From Adiantum capillus-veneris (lineage: Eukaryota; Streptophyta; Polypodiopsida; Polypodiales; Pteridaceae), in NCBI GenBank assembly GCA_014529385.2, contig CM043959.1:10194809-10258808 (forward strand): a stretch of DNA of 64,000 bases, read 5' to 3'. The translations under genes were made by a program, and so were the position numbers. Under the pieces are notes generated by a model, which saw only the letters and a program-made list of their open reading frames with translations, was not told the DNA's origin and ran no database searches. This document shows, one piece after another, positions 30,640-43,590 of the stretch (position 1 is its first letter; each line of letters starts with the position of its first letter).

Positions 30640-33600
30640 ACCACAAGTGGTGGACCTTAAGACCAATGGACTATAAGGACCTCCAAACAATACCTTGTAC
30701 ACTCAATCCTTCTTGGTATCTAGGTTGGACAAGTGGTGGACCTTGTTCAAATTCTCTAACCACTCTCTCTAACATGGTGACATAATTTAGGTGTGATAAA
30801 TTCATATCTATGCAAACTAATATCAGTTTAGGCTTGTTAATTTGAATTTGTTTGAATTTATGTACAATATAATGATTTGAGGTTTGCATATTTGAATTTA
30901 GGTGGTATAATGATATCTTTTTGTGATAAACTTGAATTTAAAATCAATTTTGCGTGGAATATTTTAAATTTAAGTAGTAAAATTTAAATTTTTATAAAAA
31001 AGTTTGAATTTTAAAATTTGGGCGGGATAGTTTAAAATTTAGGCGGGATATTTAAGATTTGGGAGGGATATTTTAAATTTAGGCGGGAAGGTTTTGAATT
31101 TATAGCGAGATCTCCCTTACATAAGAGAGTATAGGTTGGACAAGTGGTGGACCTTCAAGCTAGAGCATCCATGCTACTGGACATGATAGGTAGGGAATCT
31201 AGTTGAATATTGTATGTATAATATATATGTAATAGATCTAGCTTGGACAAGTGGTGGACCTTGGAATAAAACCCCATGTAAAACATATCATGCACATTCC
31301 AAGTGGTCAAAAAAAATATCATTTAGAATATAGCCTTATAGGTTGGACAAGTGGTGGACCTTAACACCCAGATATTCTTCATATAATGACATAGCGTGGA
31401 AAACTGGTGAATCTTGAGACCAAACCATGCTACTAGCGATAATAGCTTGGACAAGTGGTGGACCTTGAAAGTAAACCCCCCATCTACGAAATATCGTGGG
31501 TTTAAGGTATTTCGATGGAGCCTAGCATCTTGGAGACATCGTGCATCTTGCTTCTCTTCATGTTTCAATGGAGCCTATCTTGGACAAATGGTGGAGCATC
31601 CTTCTCTCCATGTTTCAATGGACCCTAGCTTGGACAAGTGGTGGACCTTTACTTCTCTCTATTATTCAATAGAGTTAGCTTGGACAAGTGGTGGACCTTG
31701 GAACCAAACCCCCATTTAAAACCTATCATGGTCACTCCAAGTGGTGAGAAAGAATAACCTTTAAGATATAGCCTTATAGGTTGGACAAGTGGTGGACCTT
31801 AACACCCTAATATTCTTAATATAATGACATAGAGTGAAAAAGTGGTGAATCTTGAGACAAAACCACTCGTGCTACTAGCACTAATAGCTTGGACAAGTGG
31901 TGGACCTTGAATGTAAACCCCCCATGTTTCAATAGAGTTAGCTTCGACAAATGGTGGAGCATCCTTCTCTCCATGTTTCAATGGACCCTAGCTTGGACAA
32001 GTGGTGGACCTTTGTTTCTCTCTATGTTTCAATAGAGTTAGCTTGGACAAGTGGTGGACCTTGGAACCAAACCCCCATGTAAAACCTATCATGGTCACTC
32101 TAAGTGGTAATAAAGAATAACCTTTAAGATGTAGCCTTATAGGTTGGACAAGTGGTGGACCTTAACACGCGCATATTCTTAATTTAATGACATAGAGTGG
32201 AAAAGTGGTGAATCTTGAGACCAAACCACTGAGGCTACTAGCAATAATAGCTTGGACAAGTGGTGGACCTTGAATGTAAACCCCTCATCTACGAAATATC
32301 GTGGGTTTAATGTATTTCAATGGAGCCTAGCATCTTGGAGACATGGTGCAGCTTGCTTCTCGTCATGTTTCAATGGATCCTATCTTGGACAAATGGTGGA
32401 GCATCCTTCTCTCCATGTTTCAATGGACCCTAGCTTGGACAAGTGGTGGACCTTTGTTTCTCTCTATGTTTCAATAGAGTTAGCTTGGACAAGTGGTGGA
32501 CCTTGGAACCAAACCCCCATGTAAAACCTATCATGGTCACTCCAAGTGGTAATAGAGAATAACCTTTAAGATGTATCCTTATAGGTTGGACAAGTGGTGG
32601 ACCTTAACACGCGCATATTCTTAATATAATGACATAGAGTGGAAAAGTGGTGAATCTTGAGACCAAACCACTCAGGCTACTAGCAATAATAGCTTGGACA
32701 AGTGGTGGACCTTGAATGTAAACCCCTCATCTATGACATATCGTGGGTTTAATGTTTTTCAATGGAGCTTAGCATCTTGGAGACATGGTGCACCTTGCTT
32801 CTCCTCATGTTTGAATGGAGCCTACCTTGGACAAATGGTGGAGCATCCTTCTCTCCATGTTTCAATGGACCCTAGCTTAGACAAGGGGTGGACCTTTGCT
32901 TCTCTCTATGTTTCAATAGAGTTAGCTTGGACAAGTGGTGGACCTTGGAACCAAACCCCCATGTAAAACCTATCATGGTCACTCCAAGTAGTAAGAAAGA
33001 ATAACCTTTAAGATGTAGCCTTATAGGTTGGACAAGTGGTGGACCTTAACACCCACATATTCTTAATAAAAGTGGTGAATCTTGAGACCAAACCACTCAC
33101 GCTACTAGCAATAATAGCTAGGGATAACCATTAAGATATAGTCTTTCAAGAGGTGAGAAAGAATAACCATTAAGATATAGTCTTATAGGTTGGACAAGTG
33201 GTGGACCTTAACACCCAAATATTCTTAATATAATGATAGAGAGTGGAAAAGTGGTGAATCTTGAGACCAAACCACTCATGCTACTAGCGATAATAGGTTG
33301 GACAAATTGTTGATCTTGAATGTAAACTCCCCATGTACAAAATAACGTGGGTTTAAGGTATTTCGATGGAGTCTAGAATCTTGGAGATATGGTGCAGCTT
33401 GCTTCTCTTCATGTTTCAATGGAGTCTATCTTGGACAAATGGTGGAGCATCCTTCTCTCCATGTTTCAATAGACCCTAGCTTAGACAAGTGGTGGACCTT
33501 TGCTTCTCTCTATGTTTGAATAGAGTTAGCTTGGACAAGTGGTGGACCTTGGAACCAACCCCCCATGTAAAACCTTTCATGGTCACTCCAAGTGGTCAGA

Positions 33601-36600
33601 AAGAATAACCATTAAGATATAGTCTTATAGGTTGGACAAGTGGTGGACCTTAATACCCAAATATTCTTAATATAATAACACAGAGTGAAAAAGTGGTGAA
33701 TCTTGAGACCAAACCCCTCATGCTACTAGCGTTAATAGGTTGGACAACTGGTGGACCTTGAATGTAAACCTTCCATGTTTCAATAGAGTTAGCTTCGACA
33801 AATGGTGGAGCATCCTTCTCTCCATGTTTCAATGGAGCCTAGCTTGGACAAGTGGTGGACCTTTTGCTTCTCTCTATGAGAAGAATAAAGTTAGCTTGGA
33901 TAAGTGGTGGACCTTGGAACTAAACCCCTATGTAAAACATATCATGGACATTTCAAGTGGTGAGAAAGAATACCCTTTAAGATATACGCTTATAGGTTGG
34001 ACAAGTGGTTGACCTTAACACCTAGATCTTCTTTATATAATGACATAGAGTGGAAAAGTGGTGAATCTTGAGACCAAACCACTCATGCTACTAGGGATAA
34101 TAGCTTGGAAAAGTGACTGACCTTGACGTTAAACCCCACATGTAAACAATATCGTGGGTTTAAGGTATTTCAATGGATCCTAGAATCTTGGAGACATGGT
34201 GCAACTTGCTTCTTTTCATGTTTCAATGAAGCCTATCTTCCACCAATGGGGGATCATCCTTCTCTAAATGTCTCAGTGGAGCCTAGCTTGGACAAGTGGT
34301 GGACCTTTGCTTCTCTCTATGTTTCCATAGAGTTAGCTTGGACAAGTGGTGGACCTTGAAACCAAACCCCCATGTAAAACATATCATGGTCATTCCAAGT
34401 GGTGAGAAATAATACCCTTTAAGATCTAGCCTTATAGGTTGGACAAGTGGTCGACCTTAGAACCTAGATCTTCATAATATAACGACATAGAGTGGAAAAG
34501 TGGTAAATCTTGAGACCCAACCACTAGTGCTACTAGGGATAATAGCTTGGAAAAGTGACTGACCTTAACGTTAAACCCCACATGTAAACAATATCGTGGG
34601 TTTAAGGTATTTCAATGGATCCTAGAATCTTGGAGACATGGTGCAGATTGCTTCCCTTCATGTTTCAATGGAGCCTATCTTGGACAAATGGTGGAGCATC
34701 CTTCTCTCCATGTTTCAATGGAGCCTAGCTTGGACACGTGGTGGACCTTTGCTTCTCTCTATGTTTCAATAGAGTTAGCTTGGACAAGTGGTGGGCCTTG
34801 GAACCAAACTCCCATGTAAAACCTATCTTGGTAACTCCAAGTGGTGAGAAAGAATAAAGTTTAAGATATGGCCTTATAGGTTGGACAAGTGGTGGACCTT
34901 AGCACCCATATATTCTTAATAGAATGACATAGAGTGGAAAAATGGTGAATCTTGAGACCAAACCACTCATGCTACTAGAGATAATAGGTTGGACAAGTGG
35001 TGGACCTTGAATGTAAACCCCCCATGTACAAAATATCATGGGTTTGAGGTATTTCAATGGAGCCTAGCATCTTGGAGACATGGTGTAGCTTGCTTCTCTT
35101 CATGTTTCAATGGAGTGTATCTTGGACAAATGGTGGAGCATCCTTCTCTCCATGTTTCAATGGACCCTAGCTTGGACAAGTGGTGGACCTTTGATTCTCT
35201 CTATGTTTCAATAGAGTTAGCTTGGACAAGTGGTGGACCTTGAAACAAAACCCCCATGTAAAACCTATGCTGGTCACTCCAAGTGGTGAGAAAGAATAAC
35301 CCTTAAGATATAGCCTTATAGGTTGGACAAGTGGTGGACCTTAACACCCAAATATTCTTAATATAATGACATAGAGTGAAAAAGTGGTGAATCTTGAGAC
35401 CAAACCACTCATGCTACTAGCGTTAATAGGTTGGACAAGTGGTGGACCTTGAATGTAAACCCCCCATGTTTCAATAGAGTTAGCTTCGACAAATGGTAGA
35501 GGATCCTTTTCTCCATGTTTCAATGGAGCCTAGCTTGGACAAGTGGTGGACCTTTGTTTCTCTCTATGTTTCAATAGAGTTAGCTTTGAGAGGTGGAGGA
35601 CCTTGGAGCCAAACCCCCATGTAAAACATATCATGGACATTTCAAGTGGTGAGAAAGAATACCCTTTAAGATATACCCTTATAGGTTGGACAAGTGGTCG
35701 ACCTTAACACCCAGATCTTCTTAACGTAATGACATAGAGTGGAAAAGTGGTGAATCTTCAGACCAAACCACTCATGCTACTAGAGATAATAGGTTGGACA
35801 AGTGGTGGACCTTGAATGTAAACTCCCCATGTACAAAATATCATGGGTTTAAGGTATTTCAATGGATCTTAGCATCTTGGAGACATGGTGCAGCTTGCTT
35901 CTCTTCATGTTTCAATGGAGCCTATCTTGGACAAATGGTGGAGCATCCTTCTCTCCATGTTTCAATGGACCCTAGCTTAGACAAGTGGTGGACCTTTGCT
36001 TCTCTCTATGTTTCAATAGAGTTAGCTTGGACAAGTGGTGGAACTTGGAACCAAACCCCCATGTAAAACCTATCATGGTCATTCCAAGTGGTGAGAAAGA
36101 ATACCCTTTAAGATATAGCCTTATAGGTTGGACAAGTGGTGGACCTTAACACCCAGATCTTCTTAATATAATGACATAGAGTAGAAAAGTGGTGAATCTT
36201 GACATCAAACCACTCATGCTACTAGTGATAATAGGTTGGACAAGTGGTGGACCTTGAATGTAAACCCCCCATGTACGAAATATCATGGGTTTAAGATATT
36301 TCAATGGAGCCTAGCATTTTGGAGACATGGTGCAGCTTGCTTCTCTTCATGTTTCAATCAAACCTGGCTTGGACAAATGGTGGAGCATCCTTCTCTCCAT
36401 GTTTCAATGGAGCCTAGCTTGGACAAGTGGTGGACCTTTGATTCTCTCTATGTTTCAATAGAGTTAGCTTGGACAAGTGGTGGACCTTGGAACCGTACCC
36501 CTATGTAAAACCCATCATGTGCATTCCAAGTGGTGGTAAATAATACCATTTAAGATATAGCCTTATAGGTTGGACAAGTGGTGGACCTTAACACCCAGAT

Positions 36601-37060
36601 CTTCTTAATATAATGACATAGAGTGGAAAAGTGGTGAATCTTGAGACCAAACCACTCATGCTACTAGGGATAATAGGTTGGACAAGTGGTGGACCTTGAA
36701 TTTAAACCCCACATATACAAAATATCATGGGTTTAAGGTATTTCAATGGAGCCTAGCATCTCAAAGACATGGTGCATCTTGTTTCTCTTCATGTTTCAAT
36801 GGAGCCTATTTTGGACAAATGGTGGAGCATTCTTCTCTCCATGTTTCAATGGACCCTAGATTGGACAAGTGGTGGACCTTTGCTTCTCTCTATGTTTCAA
36901 TATAGTTAGCCTATATTAGACAATTAGTAGACCTCCAATCTCTCCATGTTGTCTAGAGCTAAGCTTGGACAAGTGGTGGACCTTACTTCTCCCTTCCCTT
37001 AGTTTACTAGCTTAAATGATCACTATGTATACTTGCTTAGATCTAGCTTGAACAAGTGGT
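30640..37060 (+). repeat. Motif array 2 (forward), with a higher-order unit of about 442 bp
   Basis: The largest array. The sequence beginning TTGGACAAGTGGTGGACCTT at 32250, 32692, 35792, 36234 and 36676 marks spacings of 442 bp, so from about 31.3 to 36.9 kb it is a tandem higher-order repeat. Each unit contains about six motif variants separated by conserved spacers such as CTCTCCATGTTTCAATGG. The last copies end in a junction segment (about 36901-37060) that reappears inverted at 45.7 and 51.6 kb. All 60-130-codon ORFs here are repeat translations. Confidence 0.92.
31018..31088 (+). promoter_or_regulatory. Four E2F-like motifs spaced about 20 bp
   Basis: TTGGGCGGGAT, TTTAGGCGGGAT, TTTGGGAGGGAT and TTTAGGCGGGAA occur in a row at about 20-bp spacing in otherwise A/T-rich DNA between the divergent transposase and cargo genes. 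The core GGCGGGA matches known E2F sites. Simple tandem duplication could also explain the set. Confidence 0.3.
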
Positions 37061-37142
37061 GGAACTTGTATTCACACAAACTTAATCCATTACAAAAAAG
37101 TATATGTTAAAATAACATTTGGTTTTTTTTGTTTCAGGAAAG

Positions 37143-39806
37143 ATGGCTCCAAAAAAACAGGTTGCAAGGGTTGCTGTCTCAGTTGACTATACTTGCAATG
37201 ATCTTAGGAAATGGTATTTGGACATACATGGTATAGAGGGTGCACAATTTCATAAGGTGCATCTATTTATTGCCAAAAAGGATAATGACAGCTTGTTTGA
37301 AGATGTTGGACAAGTTGTGGAAGCATCTGTCTTTGTAGTTGATAGTCATCCAGAGGTGGAATGCATTGACATTCTAGTTCCAATGAATCTAGAATTTCAA
37401 CTATCTCCAGGAGCATATGCATTGGAGCGCATGTCTAGAAACAAAGAAGAGACAATGTTTTCTCGAGGATGGAAGTTTGCAGAATCAAATCCAAATATCA
37501 CAGCAGATCAACTTCAAAGCTCCATCATTGCCACACTACAACGAAAAAAGGTGAAAGCTTCACGACCACCATCCACAAAGAAGCAAGCAAAAGTGCAGAA
37601 AGTAGAAGCTAAGCGAACTAGCTCCATTTTGGATGTAGACAAGGCATCTTTGGCATCCTCATCAACAGAGGGTTCAATGTCAAAGATGAGAATTGTGGAT
37701 CCAGATGTTTTAGAAGCTGAGGCCATGAAAGGACAAGAAAAAGATACAGGTGGAATGAATAAGTACATAAATTATTTTCCTTTCCAATATAGGGAATTTG
37801 ATATCCCTATTCAAAATTGTTGGCTTGCTCCTGATCACTATAATGCACGTATTATGGATAAAAAACACGCTGAAAGTGTGTTATTTGGATTTTCACGGAG
37901 TACGACCAAGCCTGCAGCATGTGCATATTTGATGCCTGTTCGAAATGCAAAATCAAAGAAGGGGACTCCTTTGGCAGTAGAAGAGGTAGAGGAGCAAAAA
38001 ATTAAAGATTATCATTATTGGATTCTTGATGGGCAGCATTCAATCTATGCTGCAAAAGTTTTGCTTCACAATGAACAAAACAACAAAGAGATCTTTGAAA
38101 GACTGATTAGCGTGTATAAATTTAGAAAGGCTCGCATTGTTGTGAATGCTCCTCCATTTGTTGCAACTGCTATATCTGCCATTGCAAATGAGGAGGCTCA
38201 GGCATTGTATGTCAAGCAACCTTACAGCCAAATATTGAGACATTTACGGAGTCAATGGATCTTCGCAGGACGACCACCAAAGGCAGCAAGTGGAATTGCA
38301 GAGGGACATGCATCTCGTGCCGGATGGGATGTAAGTTATTTTCTTTGTCTTTTTGATAGTGTTTAATTAACAAATCTTGCTCAATAGTTTAATTATTTCT
38401 CTATTTCTTTTCAGGGTTTTCTTCGATTGGCAAGAATGAGTGCAGCAGTAAGTTGGATTGCTAAACAGGCACACATGGTCACCTACTCTGATTTAGTTTA
38501 TGATTGCTGGATAGAAATCATTGAAAATCTAGAAGAGGAGAATAAGAAACCCCCAACAACTGTATTTAGATATCTTTGTGGCCTTGAGGAATCAGAGGTA
38601 AAGACTATTCAAGAAGAGATTAGAGATGAGAAGATTTTACTGTCAAAGAGTGCAAAGGATGGTGATGCAACTGACATGTATGATCGAATCAAGCAGTTGA
38701 AGCAAGACAAATTGATTCAAGATGCACTTCTTGAAGGCTTCAACAATTTGAATGAGTCTTCACCATGTAAAGACTGGGAGGAGGTGGTCAAAATGTATAA
38801 CATCAATGATGTTGTTTATAAAACAATTTTAATGCTATGCGAGGAATGGATCAGATCTAGTTTGACGCGTGGAACAAAGAAAATGGCTTTTCCAGATGGA
38901 GCAATAAAATACATGCAATGGGCAATTCACCTTCAAAAGGAGAAAACTGAGCCTAGAGATTTGCCATGGTCAATCTATGTGGTGAGCCTACAAATGGAAG
39001 GCAATCTCTACTTGATGCGCCACTTCAATAATAAAGTGCCTATTGGCTTATGTGTTTTAGATATGACAAAAAACGTTGGAGGCAATTTGAAGTGGAGTGA
39101 GGAGACATTTAACAATGCTTTGGATGGGATCTTGGCTATTGCTGGAGGGTCAACAGATCCTGGATTTGTCTTTCTTGCATTTGTGGATTTCACTAACTTC
39201 ACAAAATTGCAATGTGCCTTTCACGCCATGGGAGATAATTTGAGCTACCATTGTTGTGGTGCATTGCATCACTTTCCATCAGCTCCCTGCAAAGGAGCAA
39301 TTCAATTCCTAACAGTTATTGCCTTCTTGGGACAAGGCAATGCATTTGAAGACCTGAGAAGAAGATCAGAGGAACATCCCATGCCAATTGATTGTTCTCT
39401 TCTTCAAGTAGCAGATAACGATATGTCAGATTTGCAATATTTGGAGGCCAAAAAAAGAGCTTTGGTCAAGCACTACATTCGTACATATTGTTTTGAAGAC
39501 CGCAAGCTTGTTGATGTTTTTGGTGATGGCTCCTTGGTTGCACAAGAAGGAATACAACAGAAAAAAGAAGTCATCTGCTTAATTGATAGTGTGGAGGAGG
39601 CAAAAAGCATGGAGACCATGCTGCTAGACTTTGTTAAGTCTCATGAAGATATAGAAAAATGGGCTGGACTTCAACAATCCACTTCGCAATCAGGCGACAT
39701 TGTGCCTGTTACAGAGGAGTGCTCTCCACAAAGAGAAGAAGAACAACAACAACACCATCATCTGTCAATGGAGGACTTTTTGGAAATGGAGACACGTATG
39801 TTTTGA
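37143..39806 (+). CDS. ParB-like / degenerate DNA-methyltransferase-like fusion protein (two exons)
   Basis: An acceptor (TTTTTTGTTTCAG) ends at 37137 just before GAAAG-ATG. Exon 1 (37143-38330) and exon 2 (38415 on) join in phase 0 through a GTAAGT...TTTTCAG intron. Unspliced at the next donor the protein has 859 residues; spliced to the SET exon it has 1041. Residues 1-140 are unknown, 140-210 a basic disordered linker. Residues 219-330 look like a ParB/DGQHR domain (NAR near 234-236, WILDGQHSIYAAK with DGQHS at 296-300). Residues about 575-815 follow the layout of a beta-class N6/N4 DNA methyltransferase: LDMTK in place of DPPY (motif IV), KWSEETFNNALDGIL, then KRALVKHYIRTY and VDVFGDGS in place of DPFxGSG (motif I). 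Both catalytic motifs are altered, so activity is doubtful. ParB-methylase fusions are known mainly from bacteria and phages, suggesting old transfer. A nuclear DNA-targeting role is inferred. Confidence 0.7.
38331..38414 (+). other. Intron 1 of the ParB/methyltransferase-like gene
   Basis: 84 bp with GTAAGT at the donor and TTTCTTTTCAG at the acceptor. Removing it joins GWD to GFLRLARM in frame; reading through gives a stop after 12 codons. It shows that the cargo is a eukaryotic-style gene. Confidence 0.85.
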
Positions 39807-42391
39807 GTTTCTTGTGCATGTTAGTGTTTCTTGTTACTGATTTGATACTCTTAATGTTAGATTTTGCTTTATATAGTATTGATTGAGCTTGTATTTTTTA
39901 TCTCAAGCATTCAAGGTTTGAATGTAAATAGTAAATTACTTGAGTTTTTGAATGGTGGATCTGTAGACTAAAACTAAAACATTTAATACTCACAAAGACT
40001 TAATTACTTAAGAGCTTGAACTCAATAAGTTTTGGACCTTTTATCAATACCCCCTTGATATGATACATTAGATCGTAGCATGGTTAAATGGTGATGCTTC
40101 ATAAATTGAACCTAGCTTAGACAGGTGCTGGAGCCTAAATTTAAACTAACCTTGCTAGAAGGGAGCTTATGTTTGGACTTTGAGAGAAATAGCATAAGTA
40201 ATCAATTAGAGCATAGATTAGACATGTGGTGGTGGCCGGCCTTAGAGACCAAAATCTTAATGAGCTTGGAAAGGTATTTAAGTACTGCAATTTACTTAGT
40301 TTTAGTACTCATTAAATGCATAGCTTGACAAAAGGTGGACCTTACATGGATCCTAATTTCAAGAGGTGTGGTAGACCTTCAAAACAAGCTCATATAGCTT
40401 GGACATGTGGTAGACCTTGCATGAAGACTAGTTTAGACAAGTGTGGTACACCTTGTAACCAACACCCATTTGTTCTATTAGCTTGGACAAGTGGTGGACC
40501 TTGCTTTTATGTTTCAATGGAGCATATTTTGGACAGGTGGTAGACCTTGTTTCTCTCCATGCTTCAATGGAGAGAAACTTTAGCTTGGACAAGTGGTGGA
40601 CCTTGTTTTTATGTTTTAAAGGAGCATATTTCGGACAAGTGGTAGACATAGTTTCTCTCCATGGTTCAATGGAACCCACCTCAGACAAGTGAAGTACCTT
40701 GAAACCAAACCCCCATAATACAACCTACTAAATAGGTTGGAAAATTGGTAGGATATGAAACCATCCATGATAGAGCATAGTATAGGTGAAAACGTAGTGG
40801 TCCTTATATCAATTACCCATGCATAGCTTGGACAAGTGGTGGACCTTGATTCTCTCTATGTTTCAATGGATCCTATCTTGGACTAGAGATATATCTTACT
40901 TAGTTCCATGCTTCAATGGATTGTAGCTTGGATAAGGAGTGGAACTTCAAACAAAACTCCACAGCATAGCATATATTAACAATTCATGGGTTTTATAGAG
41001 ATTTTCCTGCCTATTTTGGAGAGTTGGTAAACCTTTATTCTCCATTCTTCAATGGATCTGAGGTTGGACAAGCGGAGCTGGAGAAGTGGTCAACCTTAAA
41101 ATGAAACCTCCCATGCTACAACCCATCATAGATCGTATATGTAGTGGACCTTGAAACTCTTTTATGTCCCTAGCTTAGAGAAGCATTGCACTCTTGATTA
41201 TCTCCATACATGAAGGCAAGGTTGGACAAGTGGTGGACCTTCAAACCAGAATCTCTATGCAATAATAGGCAAGTGGTGGAGCTTGTTTTCTCCTTGTTCC
41301 AATGGAGCCTAGCTTAGACAAACAATGGAGCTTGCTTCTCTCCATGTTTCAATGGATCCTAGCTTAGAAAAGTGGTGGAGCTTTGCTTCTCTCCATGTTC
41401 CAATGGACCATAGCTTAGACAAGTGGTAGACCTTGAAAAACACCCCTCGTATACAACATATTATGGGGTTTTCATGTTTCAATGGCTCCTAGCTTGGACA
41501 AATGGTAGAGCTTGCTTCTCTTTATGTTTCAATGGATCCAATCTTAGCCAAGGGGTGGACCTTGAAACAAGAATCCCCCCCCCCATGTACAACGTATTAT
41601 GGGTTTTGAAAGCACTGGGAGAAAATAATAGCTTTGATAAGTGGTGGACCTTGCTTCTCTCCATGCTTCAATGGAGCCGAGGTTGGACACATGTTGGAGA
41701 GAAGATGGTTGCCCATGAAATAAGACCATGCATGCTATAATCAATCATATGTTGTACACATGGTGGACCTTGCAATTGTTTTATATGCCTAACTTGGACA
41801 AGTGGAGGACCCTTGATTACCTCCAGATATCAACAACAAGCCAAGTTTGGACAAGTGTAGTACCACCAAACCAGAATCTATATGCTACAATAGAGTATAG
41901 GTAGGACACGCGATGAACCTTGATATCAAACCATCCATGCTACTAGAGATGATAGGTTTCACATGTGGTGGAACCTTGTATCAATGTTCTATGTGTAGTT
42001 TTTGACTAGTGATAGACCTTGAAACTAATCCCTCTAGGCTACAAGAAAAAAGAGATGGATGAGGAGGCCAGACTACTTTTGTTGCATCAATGCATCCCAT
42101 GTTACCACATATACTATAGGGTTCTTGGATAAGTGTTGGATCTTGTGTCAATGCTCCATGTCTAGCTTGGACAAGTGGTGGACCTTGGTTCTCTCTATGC
42201 TTCAAATGGGCAATAGATTGGAGACACAGTGGCCTTTTTTTTCCAATGATTTTATTTTTTGGAAACCTTGGAGGCACCATGTAAGAGGCACTCTAAGTCT
42301 TCCATACAATGGACCTATTGGACTATAAAATAATGATATCTTTCTTTGATATTGTCATTATTTTATGCATAATATTTTCTTCTTTTTGCAG
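39796..42391 (+). repeat. Motif array 3, inside a candidate intron
   Basis: A donor (GACAC|GTATGT, exon end 39795) and an acceptor (TTCTTTTTGCAG, ending 42391) bound 2.6 kb of forward-oriented, more diverged motif copies (about 40.1-42.3 kb). Splicing leaves one base before and two after the junction, and the frame continues into the SET exon. The ORF otherwise stops at 39804-39806, only three codons past the donor. Confidence 0.7.
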
Positions 42392-42948
42392 ACACAAAGG
42401 AGTTAAGTGATATAAAATCTAGATGTATTTCACACTATGATTGGCATGAAGATCCTTTTGGGACACCAACTTTTCCTATTCCCAAAGATGTAATTTTCCA
42501 TATTAACGGTGTGGATTTTGAAGTGCGACTTTCATGTATTGAAGGAGCTGGTTATGGGCTATTTGTGCATACTACCCTGGAAAGTGGTTTGACTATTCTA
42601 AACTATGGAGGGCATAAGTATAGATTTCAAGACTGGAAAAAGATATGCAAAATATTTCCAAGAGCTTATAAATATTCTCTTCTAGAGGATCCAAACATAG
42701 AAGAAGAGGAAGATCAATCATACATTATTGGTTGTGTAGAAGAAGGAAACGTGTCGGGCTATATAAATAGTTCTCACAGTACAAATGTCTGTCCCAACGT
42801 ACGCTATACATTTGATCCAAATTTGCCACCTTGGCATAAATGCACCTCTTCACACATCAAGTCAGAAGAATATGGCCATGTATGCATTGAGACTATTTGT
42901 CAAGTTGAAGCAGGAGAAGAGTTGTTTGCTGACTATAACTTTACTTGA
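42392..42948 (+). CDS. SET-domain exon (protein-lysine methyltransferase-like)
   Basis: The 557-bp exon is open throughout and lacks any usable ATG, so it needs an upstream exon; the donor at 39795 fits in phase. It encodes about 185 residues. The SET hallmarks are GAGYGLFVH at the start of the domain, INSSHSTNVCPNV where most SET proteins have the NHS...PN active-site strand, and ICQVEAGEELFADYNF near the end, after which the stop follows directly. SET enzymes transfer a methyl group from S-adenosylmethionine to lysine in histones or other proteins. The altered NHS motif and missing post-SET cysteines leave activity uncertain. As a fusion it would bring histone methylation to wherever the ParB-like part binds. 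Confidence 0.75.
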
Positions 42949-43590
42949 CATTGTAAAGTATTGTACATGGATGGAAATCTCAAGTACATGCATCATTTTC
43001 ATTTTTCATGGATGAAATCTCAAGTGAATATAACATTTGATTATTGTTTAGTTTATGCTCAACGAGAATCTAGAGTGCTCTTATGCTTTGTGTGTTGTCT
43101 AACATATTTGACTACCTTGGCCATAGAATCTTGATTCTACTCTAGATTTGTGATAAATCTTACCAAAATTTAATCAATGTCTAGGTTGGACAAGTGGTGG
43201 GGCTTCAAACATTACTGTCTTAAACAAGTGGAGTTATCTTACTTGAATAAGTGGTGGCCTTTGAATCCAAATCTAAGCCAAATCTCTAATTATTTTCTTG
43301 TAGTCTAGGTTGGACATTTGGTGGACCTTGTATCCATGTTTCCTCAACAAGGGTGGCTTTTAGTTTTCACTTTAAGTACTCATCTTTAATAAAGTGTAGG
43401 ATGGAAAATGTTGAGTTAGTAGATTGTATTTTAGACAAGTGGTGTTTGGTGTACGAATGCTGAAAATGGTTGCAAGGATTCTAACAACGACTTTACCTTA
43501 AATAAATTTCTTACTAGGAGTTCTACATATAAATATGGTGAATAAAATTCTAGTGGTTTTGAGATACCATTTGTGTGTGTGTTTTCTTAG
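42949..43590 (+). other. Spacer between SET exon and first FCP1-like exon
   Basis: It is A/T-rich and holds a few degenerate forward motif copies (about 43185-43450). It ends in a good polypyrimidine tract and acceptor (GTGTTTTCTTAG, ending 43590). No gene is seen. Confidence 0.6.

Noticed and set aside
31414-36905. Series of 60-101-codon plus-strand ORFs rich in DKWWTL and WTSGGP
   Set aside because: They are translations of the tandem motif array, repeat with its period, and have no start or splice logic.
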